The notes beneath the pieces are model-generated. The model did no database searches. It was not told where the DNA came from and saw only the letters and a list, made by a program, of their open reading frames with translations. A stretch of DNA of 64,000 nt. It comes from SP197 sp963666905 (GTDB lineage: Bacteria > Pseudomonadota > Alphaproteobacteria > SP197). This document shows, in pieces, positions 47,367-55,589 of this stretch (position 1 is its first letter; each line of letters starts with the position of its first letter). The DNA is taken from assembly GCA_963666905.2 (NCBI GenBank), contig OY763008.1, forward strand, positions 4,092,001 through 4,156,000. The letters are read 5' to 3'. The position numbers were made by a program, and so were the translations under genes.

Positions 47367-47394
47367 TTGCCCCGTGGGGCGCTCCTGATAGTAT
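47367..47394 (+). promoter_or_regulatory. possible promoter of the DUF1989 gene
   Basis: TTGCCC (47367-47372), 16 bases, TAGTAT (47389-47394); the start site would be near 47401. The gene at 47422 has a strong ribosome binding site GGGGAGG at 47409-47415. Confidence 0.4.
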
Positions 47395-47421
47395 CGGGAC
47401 AGCTCCCAGGGGAGGCAGGCC

Positions 47422-48021
47422 ATGGACGCATCGGATCTGCTCCGGTCAGTGGACATCCCGGGGTACTCCGGAGGCTGGCTCGCCGCCGAAGCCGGGACCA
47501 CCGTTCGCGTCATCGACGTGGAGGGCCACCAGATCGGAGACCTGTTCGCCGTCAGTTCCACCGACCACGACGAGTTCCTCAGCCCGTCGGTCACACGCCT
47601 CCACAACGGCAACCTGTTTCCGGGGCCTGGAGAATCGTTCTTCACCAACAGGGACAGGCCGATCCTCACCTTCGTCGAGGACCATTCGCCGGGGTTTCAC
47701 GACATGCTCTACGCGTCGTGCAACCGGAACTGGTACGCAAGCCGCGGCATGCCGGATCACCCGAACTGCCGCGACAACTACTTCGAAGCGGCGCGCTCGG
47801 CGGGTATCGCCCCCGGGCTCCAGCCCGACCCGGTCAACATCTTCCAGAACACGCCGCCCGGAGCGGACGGCCGGTTCTTCATCGGCGTCACCATGAGCGG
47901 CCCCGGCGACTACGTCGTGCTGCGGGTGGAAGCCGACTGCATCGTCATCCTGACGGCCTGTTCCTCGGACCGCATTCTCGGCGGCCGCTCCACGCCGATG
48001 CGCCTCGAGGTCCACCGCTGA
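47422..48021 (+). CDS. DUF1989 (urea-carboxylase-associated) family protein
   Basis: 199 aa with the family pattern: GTTVRVIDVEGHQIGDLFAV, TRLHNGNLFPG, the metal-like cluster around DHSPGFHDMLYASC and NRNW, a Cys-containing DHPNCRDNY, and NIFQNTP. Such proteins accompany urea carboxylase and riboswitch-linked guanidine genes, but no such partner is found next to this copy. Its binding-protein and sulfatase neighbours suggest quaternary amine use, an inference only. Confidence 0.85.
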   Translation: MDASDLLRSVDIPGYSGGWLAAEAGTTVRVIDVEGHQIGDLFAVSSTDHDEFLSPSVTRLHNGNLFPGPGESFFTNRDRPILTFVEDHSPGFHDMLYASCNRNWYASRGMPDHPNCRDNYFEAARSAGIAPGLQPDPVNIFQNTPPGADGRFFIGVTMSGPGDYVVLRVEADCIVILTACSSDRILGGRSTPMRLEVHR

Positions 48022-48145
48022 AGCGCCGCAGGCCCGTCACCGCTGCAGGCGGGGTTGCACAGCGGAATCCGGATGGGATAGAGTTCCGGGCTTGAGGGGG
48101 AAGTGCGATTTGCGGAAGAGTTTTCACTTTCTCGCAAGGAGTTTA

Positions 48146-48162
48146 CGGAACACTTCCTTCCG
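48146..48162 (+). promoter_or_regulatory. possible operator upstream of the PotD-like gene
   Basis: CGGAA (48146-48150) and TTCCG (48158-48162) form a 5-base inverted repeat with 7 bases between, 70 bases ahead of the ATG at 48234. A TTGCAC/GATAGA promoter pair lies farther upstream at 48055-48082 with a 16-base spacer. Both are weak. Confidence 0.25.
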
Positions 48163-48233
48163 GTGAACAGGCCTCCCGCCCAGGACCGGAGGATGATCCT
48201 TATCACAATGATCGATCTGGGAGAAAACACATC

Positions 48234-49322
48234 ATGGCATTGCAGAACTTGACCCGGCGCGAGCTCGCCGCCGCCATGGCCGCCGTGGGCGTGAGCGTCG
48301 TGACCCTGCCGATGACGCGCCGCGCTGCGGCGGCCGGCGAGATCATGGGCCATACCTGGGCCGGCTACGACATGCCCGAGATGATGGGCGGCTACATCGA
48401 GAAGTACGGCGGACCGCCCGAGTTCAGCTACATCGCCTCCGACGACGAATCGTTCGAGAAGATCCGGGCCGGGTTCGCTCCCGACTTCGTCCATCCCGGA
48501 AACTACATGATCCAGCGCTACCACGATGCCGGGCTCGTCCAGCCGATCGACACCGACCGCCTCGAGAACTGGGCGACGATCGCACCGGGAATCAGGGACA
48601 TCGACGGCGCGATCATCGACGGCGTCCGCTACTTCGTGCCCGCCGAGTTCGGCAATTCGTCGCTGATCTACCGCACGGACATGGTCGACGAGAGCTACCT
48701 CAAGGAGAATTCCTGGGCGCTCATCTACGACGAGGCCTACGCCGGACGCCTGGCCTGGTACGACACGTCGAACGCCACGGTGGCCATCGCCGGGCTGATG
48801 CTGGGCTTCGACAACATCTGGACGTTGTCCGACGAGCAGCTCGAGGCCGTGCAGCCCTTGCTGTCGAAGCAGCGGGACCTCACGCGCTTCTACTGGACCG
48901 ACGTCACCCAGATGGAGCAGGCCATCGCCAACGGCGAGGTGGTGGCCGCCTACTCGTGGAACCAGTCCTTCGTCTCCCTCCAGCAGCAGGGCGTGCCGGT
49001 CGGCTACATGGTGCCCAAGGAGGGCGTGTTCGCCTGGGGGTCGGGCTTCATCATCCACAAGGACGCGACCGATCTCGACGCCGTCTACACCTACATCGAC
49101 GCCTGGATCTCGGCAGAGTCCGGCGCCTGGCTGATCGACAACTACGGCTACGGCAGCGCCAATCTCGCCGCCTACGATCTCCTGCCGCAGGCGCGTCTCG
49201 ACCAGCTCGGCTTTTCGGATCCCGAATCGCTGATCGCCAACACCATCTTCTTCCCGGCGATGGATCCCGAGTACGAGGCCAAGTACGAAACGCTCTACAC
49301 GGACATCCGCGCCGGTATGTGA
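48234..49322 (+). CDS. PotD/PotF-like extracellular solute-binding protein, Tat signal
   Basis: 362 aa. The N-terminus LTRRELAAAMAAVG with a following hydrophobic stretch and AAA-GE cleavage is a twin-arginine signal. The mature part is a polyamine-type binding protein (GHTWAGYDMPEM; DFVHPGNYMIQRYHDAG; VPAEFGNSSLIYRTDMV; aromatic residues WALIYD and YSWNQSF). No permease or ATPase gene is adjacent; it may bind a quaternary ammonium compound, given betC next door. A strong hairpin follows its stop. Confidence 0.87.
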   Translation: MALQNLTRRELAAAMAAVGVSVVTLPMTRRAAAAGEIMGHTWAGYDMPEMMGGYIEKYGGPPEFSYIASDDESFEKIRAGFAPDFVHPGNYMIQRYHDAGLVQPIDTDRLENWATIAPGIRDIDGAIIDGVRYFVPAEFGNSSLIYRTDMVDESYLKENSWALIYDEAYAGRLAWYDTSNATVAIAGLMLGFDNIWTLSDEQLEAVQPLLSKQRDLTRFYWTDVTQMEQAIANGEVVAAYSWNQSFVSLQQQGVPVGYMVPKEGVFAWGSGFIIHKDATDLDAVYTYIDAWISAESGAWLIDNYGYGSANLAAYDLLPQARLDQLGFSDPESLIANTIFFPAMDPEYEAKYETLYTDIRAGM

Positions 49323-49350
49323 GGCTGTCCGCGGCTGAGGCGCAACCTCC

Positions 49351-49380
49351 GGCCCCGGCGCTGCGGGCAGCGCCGGGGCC
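49351..49380 (+). terminator. strong hairpin after the binding-protein gene
   Basis: GGCCCCGGCGCTG (49351-49363) pairs perfectly with CAGCGCCGGGGCC (49368-49380) around a 4-base loop. There is no T-run afterwards, so it may end transcription incompletely or protect the 3' end, giving the binding-protein gene a higher dose than betC. Confidence 0.75.
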
Positions 49381-49437
49381 GCTTCATGTCCGGGGCGTCC
49401 CGGCGGCTCTTCTTCGCAACGGGATGAGGGAGGCATC

Positions 49438-50955
49438 ATGGCCAGGACCCGACCCAACATCGTGATCGTCATGGCCGACTTCATGAGCGCCCTGGCGCTT
49501 CCCATGTACGGCGATCGCACGATCAGGGCGCCCCACATGAAGCGGCTCGGCGAGGAGGGCGTCGTCTTCGAGAACGCCTACTGCAACGCGCCGCTGTGCG
49601 GGCCTTCCCGCGCCTCGTTTCTGACGGGTCTCCTGCCCTCGAAGGTCGGCGTCTACGACAACGGCAGCGAGCTTCCGGCCAGCATTCCCACCTTTGCCCA
49701 CCACCTGCGCCTGGCGGGCTACCGGACGATTCTCTCCGGCAAGATGCACTTCGTGGGTCCCGACCAGCTGCACGGCTTCGAGGAGCGGCTGACGACCGAC
49801 GTGGTGCCGTCGGACTTCGGCTGGGGCCCGCCGCCCGGAGGCGCGCGCTGGGAGGACGAGGGATTTCCCGACTACCCGAACCTCGACGAGGTGATCGACG
49901 CGGGCCCCTGCGTGCGCTGCCTGGGCATCGACTTCGACGACGAGGTGACCTTCACCTCCGTCAACAGGATCTACCAGCTGGCCCGCGAGGAGCCCGACCG
50001 GCCGTTCCTGATGACCGTCTCGTTCATCCAGCCCCATCCCCCCTTCGCCTCGCCGGCCGGGTACTGGAACCTCTACGGCGACGGGGAGATCCCCATGCCG
50101 TCGGTGGGGCCGATTCCGCTCGACGCCCACGACGAGCTGAGCCGCCATCTCCACGAGTACGGCGGCATGGGGCAGCCCGGCGTGACCGACGCCCATGTCC
50201 GCCGCGCCCGCCACGCCTACTACGCGATGCTGAGCCACATCGACGACAGGATCGGAGAGATCCTGGGCGCGCTCGAGGCCTCCCGCCTCGACAGCGACAC
50301 CATCGTCATCGTCACCGCCGACCACGGGAACATGCTGGGCGAGCGCGGCCTGTGGGGGTTGCGCACCTTCTTCGAGTGGTGCGAGCGGGTGCCTCTCGTG
50401 TTCCATTGTCCCTCCGCATTCGCCGCCGGGCGGGTGCGGACACCCGTCTCGCTCGTCGACGTGCTCCCGACACTGGTGGATCTCGCCGGCGGCGAATGCG
50501 ACCCCGTCGACGGCAGGAGTCTCGGGGACGTCCTGCGCGGAAACGGCGCGATTGCGCCGCGCGACGTGCTGGCGGAGTACTGCGGCGAGGGCGTGCCGGC
50601 GCCGTGGTTCATGATCAGGCGCGGCCGCCACAAGCTCGTCCACTGCGAGGCGGCGGCTCCCCTCTTGTTCGATCTGGCCCGGGACCCGGAAGAGCGTGTC
50701 GACCTGGCGCAGGACGCCGGCCACGGCCCGATGCGGGAGGACCTGCAGCAGGAGGTCTTGAGGCAGTGGGACGTGGCCCGCCTGCCGGTCCTCGTGGAAG
50801 AGAGCGTCAGGCGCCGCGCGACGATCTTCGAGGCCAACAGGCACGGCAGGCCCCCGGTGTGGGACCATGCGGTCGCCAATGATCCCTTCCGCGCCTACCA
50901 GCGCAGCTACCGCGAGGCGTGGCAGAGGACGGAGGAGCGCGCCCTCCTTCGATAG
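49438..50955 (+). CDS. betC: choline-sulfatase
   Basis: 505 aa alkaline-phosphatase-fold sulfatase that releases choline from choline-O-sulfate, a compatible solute. The sulfatase signature APLCGPSRASFLTG gives C54 as the formylglycine precursor (C-X-P-S-R), with SGKMHFVGPDQLHGFEERLT and the C-terminal metal site TADHGN conserved as in BetC. It needs a formylglycine-generating enzyme; none with an intact site is in the window. Confidence 0.92.
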   Translation: MARTRPNIVIVMADFMSALALPMYGDRTIRAPHMKRLGEEGVVFENAYCNAPLCGPSRASFLTGLLPSKVGVYDNGSELPASIPTFAHHLRLAGYRTILSGKMHFVGPDQLHGFEERLTTDVVPSDFGWGPPPGGARWEDEGFPDYPNLDEVIDAGPCVRCLGIDFDDEVTFTSVNRIYQLAREEPDRPFLMTVSFIQPHPPFASPAGYWNLYGDGEIPMPSVGPIPLDAHDELSRHLHEYGGMGQPGVTDAHVRRARHAYYAMLSHIDDRIGEILGALEASRLDSDTIVIVTADHGNMLGERGLWGLRTFFEWCERVPLVFHCPSAFAAGRVRTPVSLVDVLPTLVDLAGGECDPVDGRSLGDVLRGNGAIAPRDVLAEYCGEGVPAPWFMIRRGRHKLVHCEAAAPLLFDLARDPEERVDLAQDAGHGPMREDLQQEVLRQWDVARLPVLVEESVRRRATIFEANRHGRPPVWDHAVANDPFRAYQRSYREAWQRTEERALLR

Positions 50956-50981
50956 CGACCCGCGGGCCAGGGGAGATCACG

Positions 50982-51863
50982 ATGCGTGTGGCCGGATGCG
51001 TTCTGCTGTCATGGCTGTTCCTGGCGCTCACGCCGCAGGCGGGATCGGGAGACGAGCTGCGCATCGCGGCCTGGAACCTGGAGCATCTCGACGACGGCGA
51101 CGATGCGGGCTGCGTCGGACGCAGCGGCGCCGACTACGCGGTCCTCGCCCGGCGAATCGCGGAACTGGACGCCGATATCGTCGCCTTCCAGGAGGTGGAG
51201 AACGAGGCGGCGGCGCTTCGGGTGTTCCCGGCATCCGACTGGCACGTGGAGGTGTCGCGGCGCCCGCCGGTGGAGAACAGCCGGGCCTGCTGGGACAGGC
51301 CGCAGGCGCGGCTCGGCCATCTGGCGACGGGGTTCGCGGTCCGGCGCGGCGTCGATTACCGCCGCAACGGGGACCTGGCGGCGCTGGGCGCCGACGGCGC
51401 CTTCCAGCGATGGGCGACCGACATCGTCGTGACGTCGCAAGGCCGGGAGTTGCGCCTGCTCTCGGTCCATCTGAAGACCGGCTGCTGGGGCGCCGCTCAG
51501 GACGGCGACAGCGTGAAGAGCTGCGCGACGCTGCGCGGCCAGGTCGAACGGCTTAAGGCCTGGGCCGACGCCCGCCGGGCGGAGACCCGGGCCTTCGTCA
51601 TCCTGGGAGACTTCAACCGCCGCCTGGCGCTCGCCGGTGACTGGGCGTGGCGCCTGCTGTCGCCGGCCCGGGCGCCGCTGCTGCTGCTGACCGGGGACGC
51701 GCCGTCCCGCTGCGATCCCCGCTTCCCGGCGTTCATCGATCACATGGTGGCCGGAGGCGGCGCGGAGGCGATGCTGGTGCCCGGATCGTTCCGCGAGGCG
51801 CCCCGCCGCGGCCCGCATCCCGACCACTGCGCCATATCGGCCGTGTTCCGGTTCGGGAGTTAG
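50982..51863 (+). CDS. secreted endonuclease/exonuclease/phosphatase (EEP) family protein
   Basis: 293 aa from ATG 50982 (ribosome site GGGGAG about 7 bases ahead); longer in-frame starts overlap betC. Signal peptide about 1-22 (VAGCVLLSWLFLAL). EEP core: IAAWNLEHLDD, DIVAFQEVEN, LLSVHLKTGCW, VILGDFNR and the final HPDHCAIS. Several cysteines suggest disulfides. A periplasmic or secreted phosphodiesterase/nuclease; substrate unknown. Confidence 0.85.
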   Translation: MRVAGCVLLSWLFLALTPQAGSGDELRIAAWNLEHLDDGDDAGCVGRSGADYAVLARRIAELDADIVAFQEVENEAAALRVFPASDWHVEVSRRPPVENSRACWDRPQARLGHLATGFAVRRGVDYRRNGDLAALGADGAFQRWATDIVVTSQGRELRLLSVHLKTGCWGAAQDGDSVKSCATLRGQVERLKAWADARRAETRAFVILGDFNRRLALAGDWAWRLLSPARAPLLLLTGDAPSRCDPRFPAFIDHMVAGGGAEAMLVPGSFREAPRRGPHPDHCAISAVFRFGS

Positions 51864-52238
51864 GGGACGCTCCTCACTTCGGCCGCGCATGTCCGAACGC
51901 CGCGGCCGGTCCGGCCGGCGCCTCTGCAAGTTGCCCGATGTGTCCTGAGGACCGGACTTGCCCGCCATCATGCGCTATTCTCGTGCGCCGTGACGGAGAA
52001 CGTGGTTGAGATGTGCGCACTGGAGCCGGGTGCGCGGCAACCGGCGCTTTCGAGGCAGCCAGGCCGCAAGATCCGGGAATGCCTGTTGTCGCGCACGTTC
52101 GTGATCCGTCGGCAGGCGGCATCTGCCGGACCGGTTCGCGGCCATCGGGATCGACATGGGACAGGCCATGAATGATGTGTCGCGGTGGGGCGGGTGTGCG
52201 GTCCTGATGGCGCGGAGCCCGGCCGAAGACAGGTGCGC
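51864..52238. other. 375-base intergenic region ahead of kdsB
   Basis: No gene recognised; short open frames here lack codon bias. The kdsB promoter probably lies within, but no clear -35/-10 pair is visible. A weak inverted repeat (GGCAG / CTGCC) occurs near 52111-52129. Confidence 0.4.
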
Positions 52239-52964
52239 ATGCCGGTCATCGTGATCATCCCCTCGAGACTGGCTTCGACGAGGCTGCCGGGCAAGCCGCT
52301 CGCCCTCATCGGCGGCGAGCCGATGATCGTCCATGTCTGGCGCCGGGCCGTCGAGGCCGATGTCGGCCGCGTCGTCGTCGCCGCGGCGGACAGTTCCATC
52401 CTCGATGCCGTGGAGGACAACGGGGGCGAGGGGGTGATGACGGATCCGGATCTCGCTTCCGGCTCGGACCGCGTTCACCAGGCGCTTGAGCGCATGGATC
52501 CGGACCGGGAGAACGATGTCGTGCTCAATCTGCAGGGCGACCTGCCGACCCTGCCGCCTGAAGCGCCTCGCCTCGCCGTCGCCGCGCTCGAGAGGTCCGG
52601 GGCCGACATCGCCACGCTGGTCGCCCGGGCCGCCGACGATGAGCGCCGCGACCCGGATGTCGTCAAGGCCGTGGTATCGTGGGGCGGGAGCGAGGGAAGG
52701 GCGCTCTACTTCACCCGTGCCGCAGCCCCCTGGGGCGAAGGTCCCCTGTGGCACCACGTCGGTCTCTATGCCTGGCGCCGCGACGCGCTCGACCGCTTCG
52801 TGACGCTGCCCGTGAGCGCCCTCGAGGCGAGGGAAGGACTGGAACAGCTCAGGGCGCTCGAGGCCGGCATGACCATAGCGGTGGCGTGCATTGACAGTGT
52901 TCCGGTCGGTGTCGATACTCCGGCCGACCTCGAAAGGGCGCGTTGTCTCTTTCCCTTGTCATGA
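52239..52964 (+). CDS. kdsB: 3-deoxy-manno-octulosonate cytidylyltransferase
   Basis: Activates Kdo as CMP-Kdo for lipopolysaccharide, so the organism has a Gram-negative outer membrane. 241 aa from ATG 52239. IPSRLASTRLPGKPL is the CTP-binding start, followed by DPDLASGSDRVHQAL, LNLQGDLPTL (acidic metal site) and HVGLYAWRRDAL; the end GVDTPADLERAR is conserved. Overlaps pheA by 4 bases. Confidence 0.95.
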   Translation: MPVIVIIPSRLASTRLPGKPLALIGGEPMIVHVWRRAVEADVGRVVVAAADSSILDAVEDNGGEGVMTDPDLASGSDRVHQALERMDPDRENDVVLNLQGDLPTLPPEAPRLAVAALERSGADIATLVARAADDERRDPDVVKAVVSWGGSEGRALYFTRAAAPWGEGPLWHHVGLYAWRRDALDRFVTLPVSALEAREGLEQLRALEAGMTIAVACIDSVPVGVDTPADLERARCLFPLS

Positions 52965-53827
52965 CATCCAGCGACACCATCATCGCCTTCCAGGGGAAAC
53001 CGGGCGCCTACTCCCACCTTGCCTGCCAGGAGGCCTTCCCGGCGCTCGAGGTGATGCCGTGCGCCTCGTTCGAGGACGTGTTCCAGGCCGTGGAAGGAGG
53101 CGAGGCGCATCTTGCCATGCTGCCGGTCGAGAACTCCGTTGCCGGTCGCGTGGCGGACGTCCATCACCTGATGCCGCTCTCTCCCCTGCAGATCGTCGGC
53201 GAGCACTTCCAGAGGGTGAATCACAACCTTCTGGGCCTTCCGGGCGCGACGCAGGCAGACCTGCGCGTCGTCCACTCCCACGTGCAGGCACTCGGCCAGT
53301 GCCGGCGCGCCCTGCGCCGGCTCGGCGTCGAACCCATGGTTCACGCCGATACCGCAGGCGCGGCCCACGATGTCGCCGCCAGGGCGGACCCGGCGCATGG
53401 CGCCATCGCCTCGGCGCTTGCGGCGAGAATCCACGGCCTCGAGATCCTGGCGACCGATCTGGAGGATGCGGACCACAACCACACCCGGTTCCTGGTTCTC
53501 TCGCGCCCGGCGGCGCTGCCGGACCCTGCATGCGGCCGGCTGATCACCAGCATGATCTTCCGGGTGCGCAGCGTGCCGGCGGCCCTCTACAAGGCCCTTG
53601 GAGGGTTCGCGACCAACGGGGTCAACCTCACCAAGATCGAGAGCTACATGCTCGGCGGCACTTTCAGCGCGGCGCAGTTCCACGTCGATGCCGAGGGTCA
53701 TCCCGAAGACGATTCGATGCGTCTTGCCCTGGAGGAACTGCGGTTCTTCGCGCGCGAAGTGAGGATGCTCGGGACCTACAAGGCACATCCCTACCGGGCA
53801 GCCGCACAGGACCGTGCCGCCGAATGA
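52961..53827 (+). CDS. pheA: prephenate dehydratase
   Basis: Converts prephenate to phenylpyruvate in phenylalanine synthesis. 288 aa from ATG 52961, which overlaps the kdsB TGA (ATGA); an in-frame ATG at 52943 is less likely. IAFQGKPGAYSHLAC, MLPVENSVAGRV and NHTRFLVLSR (the catalytic TRF) are present, followed by an ACT domain with the allosteric NLTKIESYMLGG. Single-function type without chorismate mutase. Confidence 0.95.
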   Translation: MTSSDTIIAFQGKPGAYSHLACQEAFPALEVMPCASFEDVFQAVEGGEAHLAMLPVENSVAGRVADVHHLMPLSPLQIVGEHFQRVNHNLLGLPGATQADLRVVHSHVQALGQCRRALRRLGVEPMVHADTAGAAHDVAARADPAHGAIASALAARIHGLEILATDLEDADHNHTRFLVLSRPAALPDPACGRLITSMIFRVRSVPAALYKALGGFATNGVNLTKIESYMLGGTFSAAQFHVDAEGHPEDDSMRLALEELRFFAREVRMLGTYKAHPYRAAAQDRAAE

Positions 53828-54421
53828 AGGTGCCGCAGACCGCCGGAGCAGCAGGTACACCGTCCCGTTCAGGTCCTTTCCTCTTTCCTATCATGCCCCG
53901 TGAACGGGACTCCCCGGATGGTGCCGGCGAATTCGGCTTCTGTATCTCGCCGCATGGCGTGGCGTGTGCACAAGGCAGTGTTCGGCGTGCGGGGACCGGT
54001 CGCGCGAGCAAGATTCAAATCTGCGACCTTCAGGTCATGAAACTCGCGTTGATGTTGGGACCACATGGTACATTGACAGACCGATTTCCGACTTCGACGC
54101 ACCAATCGTTGTTGAAACCCGACTGATGATCAGTTGGTTGCCACACATCAGGGACTCATTCCATCGGCTGTCAGCCTGGCAACAGCCATGTCTGCTGTTG
54201 CTCTGCGAACTTCCCGGCTGCTGTGTGGCCTCGCACGTGAAGATCATGTCGGTCGGTTCCCCGCCGATGTCGTGGAGACTCTGATCCATTTGGGACAGCA
54301 CGCTTCCCCGCTCCAAGTGGAGCGACGTCGGCGAGCTTGTCGACGCACTTCTCCGTGCCGGTCTGCCCGCTGAGACTCAGCGCCGGTTGCCCGGGCTTGC
54401 TGTACCTTTCCTTTCGGGACG
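53828..54421. other. 594-base patch without an intact gene (accessory border)
   Basis: Open frames here do not resemble known proteins. It contains a degenerate initiator-tRNA-like sequence at about 53998-54047. The remainder shows lower GC than the neighbours. It precedes the broken Abi gene and probably represents a former integration site. Confidence 0.4.
53998..54047 (-). tRNA. degenerate fragment resembling the 3' half of tRNA-fMet
   Basis: The minus strand reads CATGACCTGAAGGTC, then a T-arm-like GCAGATTTGAATCTTGC and a CGCGCGACC end. This aligns with the anticodon loop (CAT), variable loop, T arm and acceptor of initiator tRNA, but with many differences. The anticodon stem no longer pairs well and the 5' half is not recognisable. 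It is not a functional tRNA; it may be a remnant of tRNA-targeted integration. Confidence 0.45.
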
Positions 54422-55089
54422 TTAGAAGCGGATTGGCGCGGACAACGGCGTTTGGAGGACATCGCGCAAGTTACTGTGGCACTCGATCCACGCGCGAACG
54501 TCAGATGAAATCCATTCCAGAGCCTCCAGGAGATTATCGTGATCCTTGTTCAGATCCCGTCCGACAATCGGTTCGTGATGTGCGATCCGGTTTCGAAGCT
54601 GTCTCAGGCTATCAAGTCTGCGCTGCACTTTCCTGCGGGAGTGGCCCGGAAACGCCCTGTGCAGGGCCGGACGCCAAAGCGTCCTGTCGTATTCCGCCTT
54701 GCGGCCGTCATTGATCCGTCCGCCACGACCGACGAGCCGGACCCAGAATCCCAGTGACATTGATGCCACGAACCGATCCGCGGTCATTACGCCCGCGCCG
54801 CGACGGAGGACATCCGCCATGCTGTCATGTGCATGGCTGTCGAGGCCGGCAGCAGGGTTCGTGTACCATTGGCTGCCATATCGTTCCTCAAGTCGGGTGT
54901 GCATGGTGTTTCGCAAGGCGACCTCTAAGTGCCTGCAACGGCCCATGGAACGCGGCCCCCAGCTGAGCGTTTCTCGCGTAGAGCTGCAGGGCGTCCCCAT
55001 GATCGCCCCCCGGCAGCGTTCAGGTAGGTTTGCATCCGCCCGGGCGAGAAAGCCCTTTTCAGCGCATGAAAGGTGTTGACATCCGTCAT
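54422..55089 (-). pseudogene. Abi-family (HEPN) abortive-infection-like gene with two frameshifts
   Basis: From ATG 55089 the frame reads MTDVNTFHALKRAFSPGRM and TYLNAAGG. A one-base insertion in the six-C run at 55006-55011 shifts it; after correction it continues GDALQLYARNAQLGAAF and HGPLQAL. A second extra base near 54925-54928 must be removed to reach EVALRNTMHTRLEERYG, LRQLRNRIAHHEPI and the end at 54422. Repaired length is about 221 aa. RNRIAH fits the HEPN RX4H motif of Abi-type RNases. The gene is inactive as read unless these are sequencing errors. Confidence 0.7.
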
Positions 55090-55222
55090 CGAACAAACAA
55101 CCTTCATCATTGTAACCCCCCGGGTCCGCCTCTGCTTTCTGCATGCGCCCGGGGTTTGTATTTATACGGGTTGTAATCGGCCTCAATATACGGGCCCATA
55201 TGCAAACTAATCCGTACTTGGT

Positions 55223-55480
55223 TCAGCGTTCATACGAAGTCCTGAGCGTTTCCAGCTTGGTCAGGCCATGTGGTGTCTGACCATTGCCGTCAACGATAGA
55301 AACCTCATGTCCCCTCATCCTGGGGTAGATTCTGGTGTCCAGCCAATGGGACACAGACGTCGTGCCGCTGGCCTGGCGCACGTACTCGTTATCGTCGACC
55401 TCCTCCCCGCGCGGTGCCCGTATACGGATGACAATGTCCTCCGTATCAAACACGGCCTGCTCGAATTCGCCTACACGCAT
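55223..55480 (-). CDS. small protein paired with the Abi-like gene
   Basis: 85 aa from ATG 55480, preferred over ATG 55489 because GGGG lies 9 bases ahead of it. It begins MRVGEFEQAVFDTEDIVIRI and ends GLTKLETLRTSYER, with a conserved-looking SHWLDTRIYPRMRGHEVSIV middle. Family not recognised. It has its own promoter and lies 133 bases upstream of the Abi-like gene on the same strand, so it could be its antitoxin or cofactor; this is inferred from position only. Confidence 0.6.
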   Translation of the reverse strand: MRVGEFEQAVFDTEDIVIRIRAPRGEEVDDNEYVRQASGTTSVSHWLDTRIYPRMRGHEVSIVDGNGQTPHGLTKLETLRTSYER

Positions 55481-55508
55481 CAGTTTCATCCCCGTTTATT
55501 GGTCCCTT

Positions 55509-55539
55509 ATTCTAAAGTTATTCGGCCTTTGCTTGTCAA
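55509..55539 (-). promoter_or_regulatory. promoter of the small Abi-associated gene
   Basis: Minus strand: perfect TTGACA (55539-55534); then TTTAGA at 55516-55511 after 17 bases, or the better TAGAAT at 55514-55509 after 19. Start site would be near 55502-55505, about 25 bases before the ATG. The region is AT-rich compared with the chromosome. Confidence 0.6.
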
Positions 55540-55589
55540 GCGGGTGGCAAATGCACTCCAGCCCATTGACACGACCCGGGCCGCGAGGT

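Noticed and set aside
51990..52175. 61-codon plus-strand frame ahead of kdsB
   Set aside because: No ribosome site, arginine-rich composition typical of chance frames, and no coupling to kdsB.
53964..54284. 106-codon plus-strand frame containing EQDSNLRPSG
   Set aside because: This peptide pattern is the well-known false translation of the antisense of methionine tRNA genes, so it marks a tRNA-like sequence and not a protein.
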